Assembly: GCF_003350475.1 (NCBI RefSeq)
Contig: NZ_QQAV01000001.1
Coordinates: forward strand, 550,836 to 614,835
From: Pseudacidovorax intermedius
GTDB taxonomy: Bacteria > Pseudomonadota > Gammaproteobacteria > Burkholderiales > Burkholderiaceae_C
DNA: 64,000 bases
Direction: 5' to 3'
Part shown: piece by piece, positions 44,124 through 52,212 of the stretch
How positions within the stretch are numbered: the stretch's first letter is position 1
Layout: every line of letters begins with the position of its first letter
Notes under the pieces: generated by a model
Told to the model about the DNA's origin: nothing
The model's input: the letters and a program-made list of their open reading frames with translations, nothing else
The model's database searches: none
Translations under genes and position numbers: made by a program

Positions 44124-45155
44124 TCAGCCCTCCGCGTCCATCGCCGCTTCCCGCCGCCCATCCGGATAACGCGCGAAGCGCTCCGGCGCCGCGCCATGCA
44201 CCGGCGCCGCATCCGGCCAGGGCCAGCCACCGAACTGCGTGCGACGGTAGTCCTGCATGGCCTGCATGATCTCGGCCTGCGAGTTCATGACGAAGGGGCC
44301 GTGCTGCGCCACGGGCTCGGCGATGGGCCGGCCCTGCAGCAGCAGGAATTCGCAGACCTCGTCACCGGCCAGCAGGGCCACCTCGGCATCGGCCCGCAGC
44401 TCGATGGCCGCCGGCCCCTGCACCACCTGGCCGCCCACCGTGGCCGACGCGCCCTTGAAGAAATACAGCACACGGTGGGTGCCCTGGCCCCGCGCGGCCG
44501 GCAGCGCCCAGCGCGCGCCGGCCTCCAGGCGCACGGTCCAGATGGCCACGTCGGCATCGGCCTGCGCAGCCCAGGAATCCGGCGGCGGCGCCAGGGGCGC
44601 GTCGGCCCCGTCCAGGCGGCCGGCCACCACGGTCACGTCCACGCCCTCGGCGCGCCAGTGCGGCACCTGGCCCGACCAGAACATGGTGAAGTGCGGATCG
44701 ACCATCTTGCGCGCCGCCGGCAGGTTCAGCCAGATCTGGAACAGCTCCAGCGGGTTGTCCGCGTCCTCGCGCAGCAGCGGGAACATCTCCGAATGCACGA
44801 TGCCGCGGCCGGCCGTCACCCACTGCACGTCGCCGCCGCCGAAGCGGGCCGCGGCGCCCAGCGAGTCGGCATGGTCGATCAGCCCGCGGCGCACCAGCGT
44901 CACGGTCTCGAAGCCGCGGTGCGGATGGGCCGGGAAGCCGGGCACGGATTCGCCGTGGTACATGCTCCAGCCGTCCTTGCGGCTGAAGTCGGCGCCGATC
45001 TCGCGGCCGGCCAGCGAGGCGGCCGGCGCCATGCGGCCGTCGCCGCGCGGATAGCCATCGTCGTGATAGGCGCAGAAGAGGAAGGGGTCGACGGTCGGCC
45101 AGGGAAAGCCGAGCGGGTGCACGCCCAGGACGGCGGAGGAAGGGGCAGTGGCCAT
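44124..45155 (-). CDS. pirin family protein
   Basis: A 343-residue bicupin of the pirin family. The N-terminal cupin carries the metal ligands PAHPHRGFETVTLVRRG (about residues 76-93) and the later GRGIVHSEMFP; LELFQIWLNLP follows. The C-terminal cupin (GTHRVLYFFKGASATVGGQV) leads to a long tail, HGPFVMNSQAEIMQAMQDYR, that is typical of this group. Some bacterial pirins have quercetin dioxygenase activity and others are regulators; function here is undetermined. It converges with the membrane-protein gene and is divergent from the small coiled-coil protein gene at 45.4 kb. Confidence 0.9.
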   Translation of the reverse strand: MATAPSSAVLGVHPLGFPWPTVDPFLFCAYHDDGYPRGDGRMAPAASLAGREIGADFSRKDGWSMYHGESVPGFPAHPHRGFETVTLVRRGLIDHADSLGAAARFGGGDVQWVTAGRGIVHSEMFPLLREDADNPLELFQIWLNLPAARKMVDPHFTMFWSGQVPHWRAEGVDVTVVAGRLDGADAPLAPPPDSWAAQADADVAIWTVRLEAGARWALPAARGQGTHRVLYFFKGASATVGGQVVQGPAAIELRADAEVALLAGDEVCEFLLLQGRPIAEPVAQHGPFVMNSQAEIMQAMQDYRRTQFGGWPWPDAAPVHGAAPERFARYPDGRREAAMDAEG

Positions 45156-45370
45156 GGGAAGTCTTTCTTTCGTTCGCGAGGGGGCTGGCAGTCAGCCCGA
45201 AGTCCGAAGATGAGGCGTTCGGCCCGATTGTGGAAGACCATGCCCGCGAGACAGGGTGGACCATGGGTGCAACAGTGGATTGGCCGCCGGCAGCGCACGG
45301 GCGGCGCTACCATCCGCCCTCGTTACACACGCGGCATTGGGCCTTCCCACGGCCTCCGCAGGAGCGTTGA

Positions 45371-45661
45371 ATGAGCCAAGACAAGCAGGATCCGACGACG
45401 GCGCAGGCGGTCGAAGCGCTGGAGCGCACCATCGACCAGGCCAAGGCGGTGGCCGCCGAGATCCGCCAGGCGGCCGACAACTTGGCTGTCGTGAACACCG
45501 TGCTCGAAGAGGCCCTGCCCGACCATGTGCAGGTCGGCGACGTGGCCCAGGCGCTGGACCAGTCGGGCCAGGTCGAGGAGCAGATCAGCCGCTCCGCCGA
45601 GGTGCTGGACGCCCTCGAAGCCGCGCAATCCGAGGTCGAAAAGAAGGCGCGCCCGCGCTGA
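45371..45661 (+). CDS. small coiled-coil protein of unknown function
   Basis: A 96-residue acidic, soluble protein (starts MSQDKQDPTTAQAVEALERT). Almost the whole length is predicted helical with heptad-like hydrophobic spacing (IDQAKAVAAEIRQAADNLAV, VAQALDQSGQVEEQISRSAE). It resembles small DUF-type proteins found in Comamonadaceae but I cannot name it. AGGAG lies about 8 bp before the ATG, which supports translation. It precedes the receiver-domain gene by 105 bp on the same strand; a functional link is possible but not shown. Confidence 0.7.
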   Translation: MSQDKQDPTTAQAVEALERTIDQAKAVAAEIRQAADNLAVVNTVLEEALPDHVQVGDVAQALDQSGQVEEQISRSAEVLDALEAAQSEVEKKARPR

Positions 45662-45766
45662 CCCTCCCCGTTCCGTAGGCCGCGTCCCACAGGAAGGGAG
45701 GCCCAGGGCGCCCACGCCCGCACCGCCCCGGCCCTTAAGCTCCCCTGTTCCAGTCCGCGCCACACC

Positions 45767-46147
45767 ATGGCCGCTCCCCGCATCTTTATCGTCGAAGACA
45801 ACCCCACCATACGGGACAGCCTGATCCCCACGCTCGAAGACCTGACCGACGCCGAGATCGTCGGGCTGGCAGAGGGCGAGGACGAGGCGGTACGGTGGAT
45901 GCAGTCGCATTCCGACGGCTGGGACCTGGCCATCGTCGATCTCTTCCTGCGCCAGGGATCGGGCCTGGGCGTGCTGCGCCGGCTGCGCAACGGCGGGGCC
46001 CGGCAACGCATGGTGGTGCTGACCAACTACGCCACGGCCGACATGCGCCGCCGCTGCAGCGACGCCGGGGCCGATCGCGTCTTCGACAAGTCCAACGACC
46101 TGGACGCCTTCTTCGACTATTGCAACGCGCAGGGGCCGGTGCGCTGA
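45767..46147 (+). CDS. single-domain response regulator
   Basis: A 126-residue CheY-like receiver with no output domain. The acidic pair E10/D11 (IFIVEDNPTIRDSL), phospho-acceptor D58 (LAIVDLFLRQGSG), T86 (VVLTNYAT) and K108 (VFDKSNDLD) are all present, so phosphorylation should be possible. Such stand-alone receivers act as phosphorelay intermediates or bind partner proteins. The nearest kinase-like gene is at 48.5 kb and looks degenerate in its ATPase part. The gene starts just after a -10-like region and lies between the coiled-coil protein gene and an amidase gene. Confidence 0.92.
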   Translation: MAAPRIFIVEDNPTIRDSLIPTLEDLTDAEIVGLAEGEDEAVRWMQSHSDGWDLAIVDLFLRQGSGLGVLRRLRNGGARQRMVVLTNYATADMRRRCSDAGADRVFDKSNDLDAFFDYCNAQGPVR

Positions 46148-46239
46148 GCGCCGGCCGGCCACGCAGGCCGGGCACTGAGGCACACGGGCGGCGCGGCCGG
46201 TGCTGGACAAGCGGGCATGCCTCCCGCTACACCTCGGGC

Positions 46240-47700
46240 ATGTCCTCCTCGCCGCTCCCCTCCTCTTCTTCCCTCTCCGCACTGCCGGCCGAGCTCTGGC
46301 AGCTGGGCGCCGCCCAGACGGCCGCGCTGGTCGCCAGCCGTCGCATCTCCGCCACCGAGACGACGCAGGCGGCCCTGGCGCGGCTGCAGGCGGTCAACCC
46401 CGCCCTCAACGCCGTGGTCGACCACCGGCCCGACGAGGCGCTGCGCCGCGCCGCCGACATCGACGCGGCCCTGGCCCGCGGCGAGGCGGTGGGGCCGCTG
46501 GCCGGCGTGCCGGTCACCCTCAAGGTCAACGTCGACCAGGCCGGCTTCGCCACCACCAACGGCGTGCGCCTGCAGAAGGACCTCGTCGCCGAACACAACA
46601 GCCCGGTGGTGGACAGCCTGCTCGCCGCCGGCGCGGTGGTCATCGGCCGCACCAACACGCCCGCCTTCAGCTACCGCTGGTTCACCAGCAACCAGTTGCA
46701 CGGCGCGACGCGCAATCCGCGCAACTCGGCGCTGACACCCGGCGGCTCTTCCGGCGGCGCGGCCGCGGCGGTGGCGGCGGGCATCGGCGCCATCGGCCAT
46801 GGCACGGACATCGCCGGCTCGATCCGCTACCCGGCCTATGCCTGCGGCGTTCATGGCCTGCGGCCCAGCTTCGGCCGGGTGGCGGCGTGGAATGCCTCCA
46901 GCCCCGAGCGCACCATCGGCGGCCAGCTGACGGCCGTCTCCGGCCCGATCGCGCGCCATGTGCATGACCTGCGCCTCGCGCTGGCCGCCATGGCCCGGCC
47001 GGATGCGCGCGATCCCTGGTCGGTGGCGGTGCCGCTGGTCGGGCCCGCCGTGCCGCGCCGGGCCGCGCTGTGCGTGCGCCCGGACGGCCTGGCCACCACC
47101 GCCCCCGTCGAAGCAGCGCTGCGCGACGCGGCCGCCCGCCTGCGCGACGCCGGCTGGCTGGTGGACGAGGTGGAGGCGCTGCCGCCGCTGAAGGCCGCTG
47201 CCGACGACCAGACGCTGCTGTGGGTGGGCGATGGCTACGAGGCCCAGTTGCGCACGGCCGAGCGCGAGGGCGATCCGGCGGCGCTGGTCGTGCTGCGCGG
47301 GCAGGCCGAGGTGGCGGCGCGCATGGACAGCGCGGCGCTGTCGGCCATCCTGGTGCGGCGCGCGACGCTCACGCGGCAGTGGCAGCGCTTCCTGCACGAG
47401 CGCTATCCGCTGGTGCTGCTGCCGGTGTCGGCCGAGCTGCCCTTCCCGGTCGACCTGGACCTGCAGGGCCCCGAAGGCTATGCCCGCGTGTGGGCGGCGC
47501 AGATGACGCAGATCGCGCTGCCCTTCATGGGCCTGCCGGGCCTGACGATGAGCACCGGCATGGCCGACGGTGAACACGGACCGGCGCCGGTGGGCGTGCA
47601 GCTGGTGGCGGCGCGCTTCCGCGAGGACCTGTGCCTGGAAGCCGCCGAGGCCATCGAGGCCCGCGGCGTGCCGCCCTCGCCCGTGACGCCGCGCGGCTGA
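46240..47700 (+). CDS. amidase (amidase-signature family)
   Basis: A 486-residue amidase-signature hydrolase with K95 in GVPVTLKVNVDQAG, the cis-Ser in [14 protein letters not shown] and the nucleophile Ser in HGTDIAGSIRYPAYACGVHG. The Asn-rich stretch around IGRTNTPAFSYRWFTSNQLH is typical of bacterial amidases of the AtzF/indole-acetamide type, but no substrate can be named. It stands alone 92 bp after the receiver gene and converges with an FKBP gene. It is not closely similar to the other two amidase genes in the window. The start follows a -10-like stretch; the longer frame is shadow of the receiver gene. Confidence 0.9.
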   Translation: MSSSPLPSSSSLSALPAELWQLGAAQTAALVASRRISATETTQAALARLQAVNPALNAVVDHRPDEALRRAADIDAALARGEAVGPLAGVPVTLKVNVDQAGFATTNGVRLQKDLVAEHNSPVVDSLLAAGAVVIGRTNTPAFSYRWFTSNQLHGATRNPRNSALTPGGSSGGAAAAVAAGIGAIGHGTDIAGSIRYPAYACGVHGLRPSFGRVAAWNASSPERTIGGQLTAVSGPIARHVHDLRLALAAMARPDARDPWSVAVPLVGPAVPRRAALCVRPDGLATTAPVEAALRDAAARLRDAGWLVDEVEALPPLKAAADDQTLLWVGDGYEAQLRTAEREGDPAALVVLRGQAEVAARMDSAALSAILVRRATLTRQWQRFLHERYPLVLLPVSAELPFPVDLDLQGPEGYARVWAAQMTQIALPFMGLPGLTMSTGMADGEHGPAPVGVQLVAARFREDLCLEAAEAIEARGVPPSPVTPRG

Positions 47701-47778
47701 GGCCGCCTTGCGGCGCCGGGCACGTCCCGCCGCCGCGGCGGCAGCCCCGGGCCGCGCCGGGGCAAGGCGCCAGGGCCT

Positions 47779-48258
47779 TCAGTGGTGATGGCCGCCATCG
47801 CCATGCACATGGCGATGGGCGATCTCCTCGCCGGTGGCGGCACGCACGGCCACCACGTTCAGCTGGATGCGCAGGCTGCGGCCGGCCAGGGGATGGTTGC
47901 CGTCCAGCAGCACCTGCGGCCCCTTGATCTTGACCACGTTGAACACATGCGGCTCGCCGTTGTCGAGCTGGCCGCGCAGCTGGCCGCCGACCTTCACGCC
48001 CGGCGGGAATTCGCTCTTGGGGATGGTGCGCAGCAGGCTCTCGTCGCGCGTGCCGAAGGCCTGCTCGGGCGACAGGTTCAGCGTGGCCTGGTGGCCGGCC
48101 GCCTGGCCGTCAAGGGCCGTCTCGATGGCGGGCAAGATGTTGTCGTAGCCGCCGTGCAGGTACACGACCGGCTCCTTGGGGCTGTCGAGCAGCTGGCCGC
48201 TCTGGGCGTCCGCGATGCGCAGGCGCAGGGTGACGACGGTGTCTTGGGTGATCTGCAT
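47779..48258 (-). CDS. SlyD-like FKBP-type peptidyl-prolyl isomerase
   Basis: A 159-residue FKBP-family protein of the SlyD type. The N-terminus is QITQDTVVTLRLRIADAQSG, followed by YLHGGYDNILPAIETALDGQ (about residues 33-52), the flap region SPEQAFGTRDESLLRTIP, and LLDGNHPLAGRSLRIQLNVV. The C-terminus ends in a His-rich tail (AHRHVHGDGGHHH), as in SlyD, where it binds Ni and related metals. It acts as a chaperone/isomerase and may help metal-enzyme maturation. The start MQITQDTVV is supported by its position at the first beta strand. It converges with the amidase gene. Confidence 0.9.
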   Translation of the reverse strand: MQITQDTVVTLRLRIADAQSGQLLDSPKEPVVYLHGGYDNILPAIETALDGQAAGHQATLNLSPEQAFGTRDESLLRTIPKSEFPPGVKVGGQLRGQLDNGEPHVFNVVKIKGPQVLLDGNHPLAGRSLRIQLNVVAVRAATGEEIAHRHVHGDGGHHH

Positions 48259-48433
48259 GAAGGAAAAAGGCTGGAGTGCCGCGGACGGCCTGTTCGTAAG
48301 AGGTGGGCCGGCCTTGCGCTGCAAGCAGGCGCGCCGCCGGCCTGGGGGCGCCGGGGCCCGCCACAGGGCTGCCGATTGTGCGTGAAGGCCGGCGCGCGCA
48401 CCGCCGCCGTGCCCAGTGCCCGTGGCGTCGTCA

Positions 48434-48468
48434 TTGGCCTACCCGCGGTGGCGCCGACGGCGCATCGG
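48434..48468 (+). promoter_or_regulatory. two-block motif TTGGCCTACCCGC-N14-CGCAT, copy 1
   Basis: The 13-mer at 48434-48446 recurs exactly at 49533-49545; both copies have CGCAT 14 bases downstream and both lie about 105-111 bp before an ATG (histidine-kinase-like gene, and yihY-like gene). It could be a promoter for an alternative sigma factor or an operator. A chance 13-mer match in GC-rich DNA is possible. Confidence 0.3.
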
Positions 48469-48544
48469 CGCACCCCGGCCCGCGCCCGACCATCGTCCTC
48501 CCGTCCCCACCCATCGCCTTTCCGTCCCGCGTCCAGGAGCGCCC

Positions 48545-49261
48545 ATGCACGACCCGGATTCCGCCCCCGCCGAGCCGCCCGCGTCCCACGGCCGGCCCGA
48601 CCTGCAGCCGCTGGAGGCCATGCGCGACGCGCTCCAGGCCCAGGTGCACCAGCTGGAGCGCCAGCTCGCCCGGCTGAGCCACGACCTGCGCAACCCGCTG
48701 GGCGCTATCCGGCTGGGCACCGAACTGCTGCGCCGCGGGGCGCTCGATCCGCAGCAGCGGCAGGTGCTGGACCACATCGACAGCGCCGGCGAGCGCGCAC
48801 AGCAGCTGATCGACCAGCGCATCGCCGAGGCCCAGACCGCCGCCAGCACCGACGAGCAGCACCGCCCCGTGGCCCTGCATGCGCTGGTGGCCCAGTGCGT
48901 GGAGACGCTGGCGCAGGCCTTCCCCGGCCATGCGCTGGAGCATGACCGGCTGGGCGAAGGCCATTGCCAGGCCGACCCGGACCGCCTGGCCCAGCTGGTG
49001 GGCCGCATGGTGGCCGAGGCCGCCGCCGTCGCGACCCCGGGCAGCGGGCTCATCGTCGCCTCCATCGTGGAGCCCGAGCGCTTCCGCATCGCGGTGCATG
49101 CGCCCACGCCGGCGGAAGGCGAGGCACCCGATGGCGGTGGCGAGGACCGCCTGCGCGACGCCGTGCGCAGCCAGAGCGGCCGGCTGGAGGTGATGCGCCA
49201 GGCGGCACCGCCCGGGCGCACCCTGGTCGCGAGCTTCGCCCGCACTGCGGCGGCCCTCTGA
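48545..49261 (+). CDS. histidine-kinase-like protein with degenerate ATPase domain
   Basis: A 238-residue cytoplasmic protein. A coiled segment (QAQVHQLERQ) leads into an intact HisKA dimerisation/phosphoacceptor motif, LARLSHDLRNPLGAIRLGTE (H46). The following region has the length of a HATPase_c domain, but the N box reads RMVAEAAAVATPG without the catalytic Asn and no clear G1/G2 glycine boxes are present; DGGGEDRL is the only glycine-rich patch. It has no membrane segment or sensor domain. It may be a phosphotransfer (Hpt-like) or regulatory protein rather than an active kinase. The receiver protein at 45.8 kb is a possible partner. Confidence 0.8.
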   Translation: MHDPDSAPAEPPASHGRPDLQPLEAMRDALQAQVHQLERQLARLSHDLRNPLGAIRLGTELLRRGALDPQQRQVLDHIDSAGERAQQLIDQRIAEAQTAASTDEQHRPVALHALVAQCVETLAQAFPGHALEHDRLGEGHCQADPDRLAQLVGRMVAEAAAVATPGSGLIVASIVEPERFRIAVHAPTPAEGEAPDGGGEDRLRDAVRSQSGRLEVMRQAAPPGRTLVASFARTAAAL

Positions 49262-49295
49262 CCCTTTCTTTCTTCCCCCTTTGCAGGAGCCTCTC

Positions 49296-49514
49296 ATGCC
49301 CGACGACCACACCCTCATCGCCCCCGCCGGCAACGACCCGGACCGCATCGACCTGCAGTCCGAAGGCGCGGTGGCCGAATGGGCACGCCGCATGGACATC
49401 GACGAGGCGCGGCTGCGCGCCGCGGTGGCCACCGTCGGCGACCGCGCCACCGACGTCGCCCGCCACCTTGCGGACAGCGACGGCACGGCCCATAAGGAGC
49501 GGCCACCGGCCTGA
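49296..49514 (+). CDS. DUF3606-type small protein
   Basis: A 72-residue protein (MPDDHTLIAPAGNDPDRIDL) with the DUF3606 pattern: a short N-terminal strand, the GAVAEWARRMDIDEARLRAA helix and VGDRATDVARHL. Function of the family is not known to me; members are often next to stress-related genes. A GGAG site precedes the ATG. It lies 34 bp after the histidine-kinase-like gene on the same strand and before the YihY-type gene, so an operon of small stress-related genes is plausible. Confidence 0.8.
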   Translation: MPDDHTLIAPAGNDPDRIDLQSEGAVAEWARRMDIDEARLRAAVATVGDRATDVARHLADSDGTAHKERPPA

Positions 49515-49532
49515 CCCCGCCGCGCATCGCAC

Positions 49533-49567
49533 TTGGCCTACCCGCAAAGCGCGCCTTGACGCATGGC
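49533..49567 (+). promoter_or_regulatory. two-block motif TTGGCCTACCCGC-N14-CGCAT, copy 2
   Basis: Second copy of the motif at 48434-48468, here 94-106 bp upstream of the YihY-type gene start. The match covers the 13-mer, the 14-base spacing and the CGCAT block. Confidence 0.3.
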
Positions 49568-49638
49568 CGCAGCGGCGCGGGGACCGCACACTGGCGGCAT
49601 CCGTGCGCCGTCGTACGCGTCTCCAGAAAGCCGCCGCC

Positions 49639-50799
49639 ATGACCTTCAAGCAACTCTTCTCGCTGTGCAAGAAAGCCGTCGTCGCCTGGAGCGACGACTT
49701 CGCCCCCAGCATGGGGGCTGCGATCAGCTACTACACCCTCTTCTCGCTCGCACCGCTGCTGGTGATCGTGATCGCCATTGCCGGCGCGCTCTTCGGCCGC
49801 GAGGCGGTGCAGGGCGAGATCGTGGGCCAGCTCTCCGGCCTCATCGGCCGCGAGGCGGCCATCGCGGTGCAGGGCCTGATCCGCAGCGCCAGCGAGCCCG
49901 GCAAAGGGCTGGTCGCCGGGCTGATCGGCGTGGGCGTGCTCATCGTCGGTGCCACCACCGTGTTCGCCGAACTGCAGAGCGCGCTGGACCGCATCTGGCA
50001 TGTGCCGCCCTCAGCCAAGCCCAAGGGCGTGTGGTCGGTGCTGCGGGCGCGGGTGCTCTCCTTCGGGTTGATCCTGGGGCTGGCCTTCCTGCTGATGGTG
50101 TCGCTGCTGGTGTCGGCCTTCCTGGCCGCAATGGGCAGCTGGGTGGGCGCGCTGCTGCCGGGCTGGGAGCTGATGCTGCAGCTGCTCAACATCGCCATCT
50201 CCTTCGCGATCATGACGCTGCTGTTCGCCATGATCTACAAGTTCATGCCCACCACGCGCATCGCCTGGCGCGACGTGTGGGTGGGTGCCGCCGTCACGTC
50301 GATGCTCTTCCAGGTGGGCAAGACCGCCATCGCGCTGTACCTGGGCCGCAGCAGCATGACCGAGTCCTTCGCGGCCGCAGGCTCGCTGGTGGTGCTGCTG
50401 GTGTGGGTGTACTACGCGGCGCAGATCTTCCTGCTGGGTGCGGAGTTCACCAAGGTCTATGCGCTGGAGCATGGCTCGGTGGCCGATGCACGGCTGGCCG
50501 CCAGCGTGGCCCAGCCGCCCGCCGTGCCCACCCAGGCCACGACCGGCCAGCCCGACGCGGGCGACGCGCCGCCGCCGCCCGCGGCCGTGGCGCTGACGCA
50601 GACCGGAGAGGTGCAGGCCGAGGTGGACCGGCGGCTGCAGGGCGCCACGCGCGACCTGGCGCGGCAACTGCTGCTGCTCGGTGGCGCCACCGTGCTGAGC
50701 GTGGCCGCTTCGCAGTGGCAGAAGCGCTTGCGCAAGAAGGACAAGCTGCGCCGCAAGGCCTTCGGCCGGCGCAGTGGCCCGCGCGGCACCACCGCCTGA
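49639..50799 (+). CDS. YihY/BrkB-family inner-membrane protein
   Basis: A 386-residue membrane protein with about six transmembrane helices. The family marks are the start FKQLFSLCKKAVVAWSDDFA, SMGAAISYYTLFSLAPLLVI (about residues 25-44), LQSALDRIWHVPPS, and GSLVVLLVWVYYAAQIFLLG followed by AEFTKVYA. Members were once annotated as ribonuclease BN and are now called YihY or BrkB; the transport role is not settled. The C-terminal 100 residues are an extra soluble tail (Pro/Ala linker, then VQAEVDRRLQGATRDLARQL) ending in a Lys/Arg-rich patch. The start MTFKQL is set by the first helix; the longer frame is shadow. Confidence 0.9.
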   Translation: MTFKQLFSLCKKAVVAWSDDFAPSMGAAISYYTLFSLAPLLVIVIAIAGALFGREAVQGEIVGQLSGLIGREAAIAVQGLIRSASEPGKGLVAGLIGVGVLIVGATTVFAELQSALDRIWHVPPSAKPKGVWSVLRARVLSFGLILGLAFLLMVSLLVSAFLAAMGSWVGALLPGWELMLQLLNIAISFAIMTLLFAMIYKFMPTTRIAWRDVWVGAAVTSMLFQVGKTAIALYLGRSSMTESFAAAGSLVVLLVWVYYAAQIFLLGAEFTKVYALEHGSVADARLAASVAQPPAVPTQATTGQPDAGDAPPPPAAVALTQTGEVQAEVDRRLQGATRDLARQLLLLGGATVLSVAASQWQKRLRKKDKLRRKAFGRRSGPRGTTA

Positions 50800-50939
50800 A
50801 GAAGCCACTGACAGTGGGCTGAGCACGGACTGACGCCCGGCTGAGTAAACCCTTCTTTACACGCCGGCGGTCGGCCGGGCGGATGCGCGCAGGCGTTGAT
50901 CGGGGACATCGCCCGACCGGGCACTTCGAACATCCGCCA

Positions 50940-51221
50940 ATGAAGACAAGCTCCCGCCCCTCTTCCTCCCCCTTCCGGCTGTGTGCGCTGGCCGTGCTGC
51001 CGGCCGCACTGCTGGCCGGGTGCGTGGTGGCCCCCGAGCCGGTGCACGTGGTGCCGCGGCCCGTGGTGGTCACACCGCCGGTGTATGCGCCGCCGCCCAC
51101 CGTGGTCTATGTGGCGCCCACCTATGCGATGCCGGCACCGGGCTATGTGTGGCACTACCACCCGCGCCATGGCTGGGGCTGGTACCACCCCGTCTATGGC
51201 TGGCACCGCGGCTGGCATTGA
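50940..51221 (+). CDS. small lipoprotein with His/Trp/Tyr-rich C-terminus
   Basis: A 93-residue predicted lipoprotein. The signal peptide ends in the lipobox LLAGC (Cys at about residue 28), followed by a Val/Pro-rich stretch (VVTPPVYAPPPTVVYVAPTY) and a C-terminus dense in aromatic and His residues (WHYHPRHGWGWYHPVYGWHR). Proteins with this composition are common envelope proteins in Burkholderiales, but I know no function. The His-rich tail could bind metal; this is inference. It converges with the transglutaminase gene. A TAAAC/TTTAC-rich stretch about 75-90 bp upstream may hold its promoter. Confidence 0.75.
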   Translation: MKTSSRPSSSPFRLCALAVLPAALLAGCVVAPEPVHVVPRPVVVTPPVYAPPPTVVYVAPTYAMPAPGYVWHYHPRHGWGWYHPVYGWHRGWH

Positions 51222-51275
51222 GCGGCGCGGCGCCTGATACGCAGGGCCGGCGCTGCCGCCGCGCCCTGCGGCGGG

Positions 51276-52055
51276 CTACGCCTGCTCGACCGTCACGCGC
51301 ATCTCCTCGATCGCGATCTCGCCGTAGTTGGAGATGAAGGCCACGTCCGCTGCGTCGCGGCCGTAGCCCACCACCAGGCGGCCGCCGCGCGGCTCGGCCT
51401 GGGTGGCGTCGAAGGTGTACCAGCGGCCGCCGATGAAGGCCTCGAACCAGGCATGCATGTCCATCGGGTCGAGCTTGTGCAGGTAGCCGACCACCTGCCG
51501 CGCCGGAATCTGCAGCGCCCGCGTGAGGGCGATGCCCACGTGCGAGAAGTCCCGGCACACGCCCTTGCCCAGGTTGAGCGTCCCCAGCGCGTCGGTGCTG
51601 GCGTCGCTCACGCCGTATTCGTAGGCGATGTGTTCGTGGATCCAGCGGCGGATGGCCTCCACCTGCGCATAGCCGGCCGTGAGGTCGCCGACGATCTCGC
51701 GCGCGCGGCCGGCCAGCCGGTCCGAGGGGCAGTAGCGGCTGGGCAGCAGGTACATCAGCGCGGCGTCGGGCAACTGGTCCACGGGCGTGACCGGCGCGGC
51801 GGGCTCGACGGCGAGGGCCTCCTCGGTCTCCATCTCCACCTGTACCTCGATCTCCATGCCGCCGGCCGGCACCACGAAGCGCTGACCGAGGTTGCCGTAC
51901 GGGTCCACGTACTCCACCGTGGGCACCCAGGGCCGCAGGTGGTAGTGCTCGCTGACCACCCATTGGGCCAGGCCACTGCGCGGGCGCAGCATGGCGACGA
52001 CGGGGCAGGGCTGCTGGCAGTCCAGCTTGAGGAAGTTGGTGGCTTTGAGGCGCAT
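51276..52055 (-). CDS. transglutaminase-like (papain-fold) protein
   Basis: A 259-residue protein of the transglutaminase-like superfamily, with N-terminal beta domain (MRLKATNFLKLDCQ...) and a catalytic core. The triad is visible: C167 in GKGVCRDFSHVGIALTRAL, H201 in LDPMDMHAWFEAF and D216 in WYTFDATQA. Bacterial relatives are often cysteine peptidases or linked to peptide-ligase gene pairs; no such partner is next to it. The start at MRLKA was chosen over a longer frame (MVAGLCVIVPVDRAEP...), because the family domain begins there. It is divergent from the CYTH-CHAD gene with a 157-bp gap. Confidence 0.87.
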   Translation of the reverse strand: MRLKATNFLKLDCQQPCPVVAMLRPRSGLAQWVVSEHYHLRPWVPTVEYVDPYGNLGQRFVVPAGGMEIEVQVEMETEEALAVEPAAPVTPVDQLPDAALMYLLPSRYCPSDRLAGRAREIVGDLTAGYAQVEAIRRWIHEHIAYEYGVSDASTDALGTLNLGKGVCRDFSHVGIALTRALQIPARQVVGYLHKLDPMDMHAWFEAFIGGRWYTFDATQAEPRGGRLVVGYGRDAADVAFISNYGEIAIEEMRVTVEQA

Positions 52056-52212
52056 GAAGGGCTCGGCTCGGTCGACGGGGACAATGACACACAGGCCTGC
52101 CACCATCGGCAGGCGCCGGCATTCTGGGCACCGACGCCCGCGCGGCCTGTCGGCCGGAGGCCCGAGCCGCTGGACGCCGACGCCGCGGCACGTGCACTCT
52201 TACCAAGCATCC

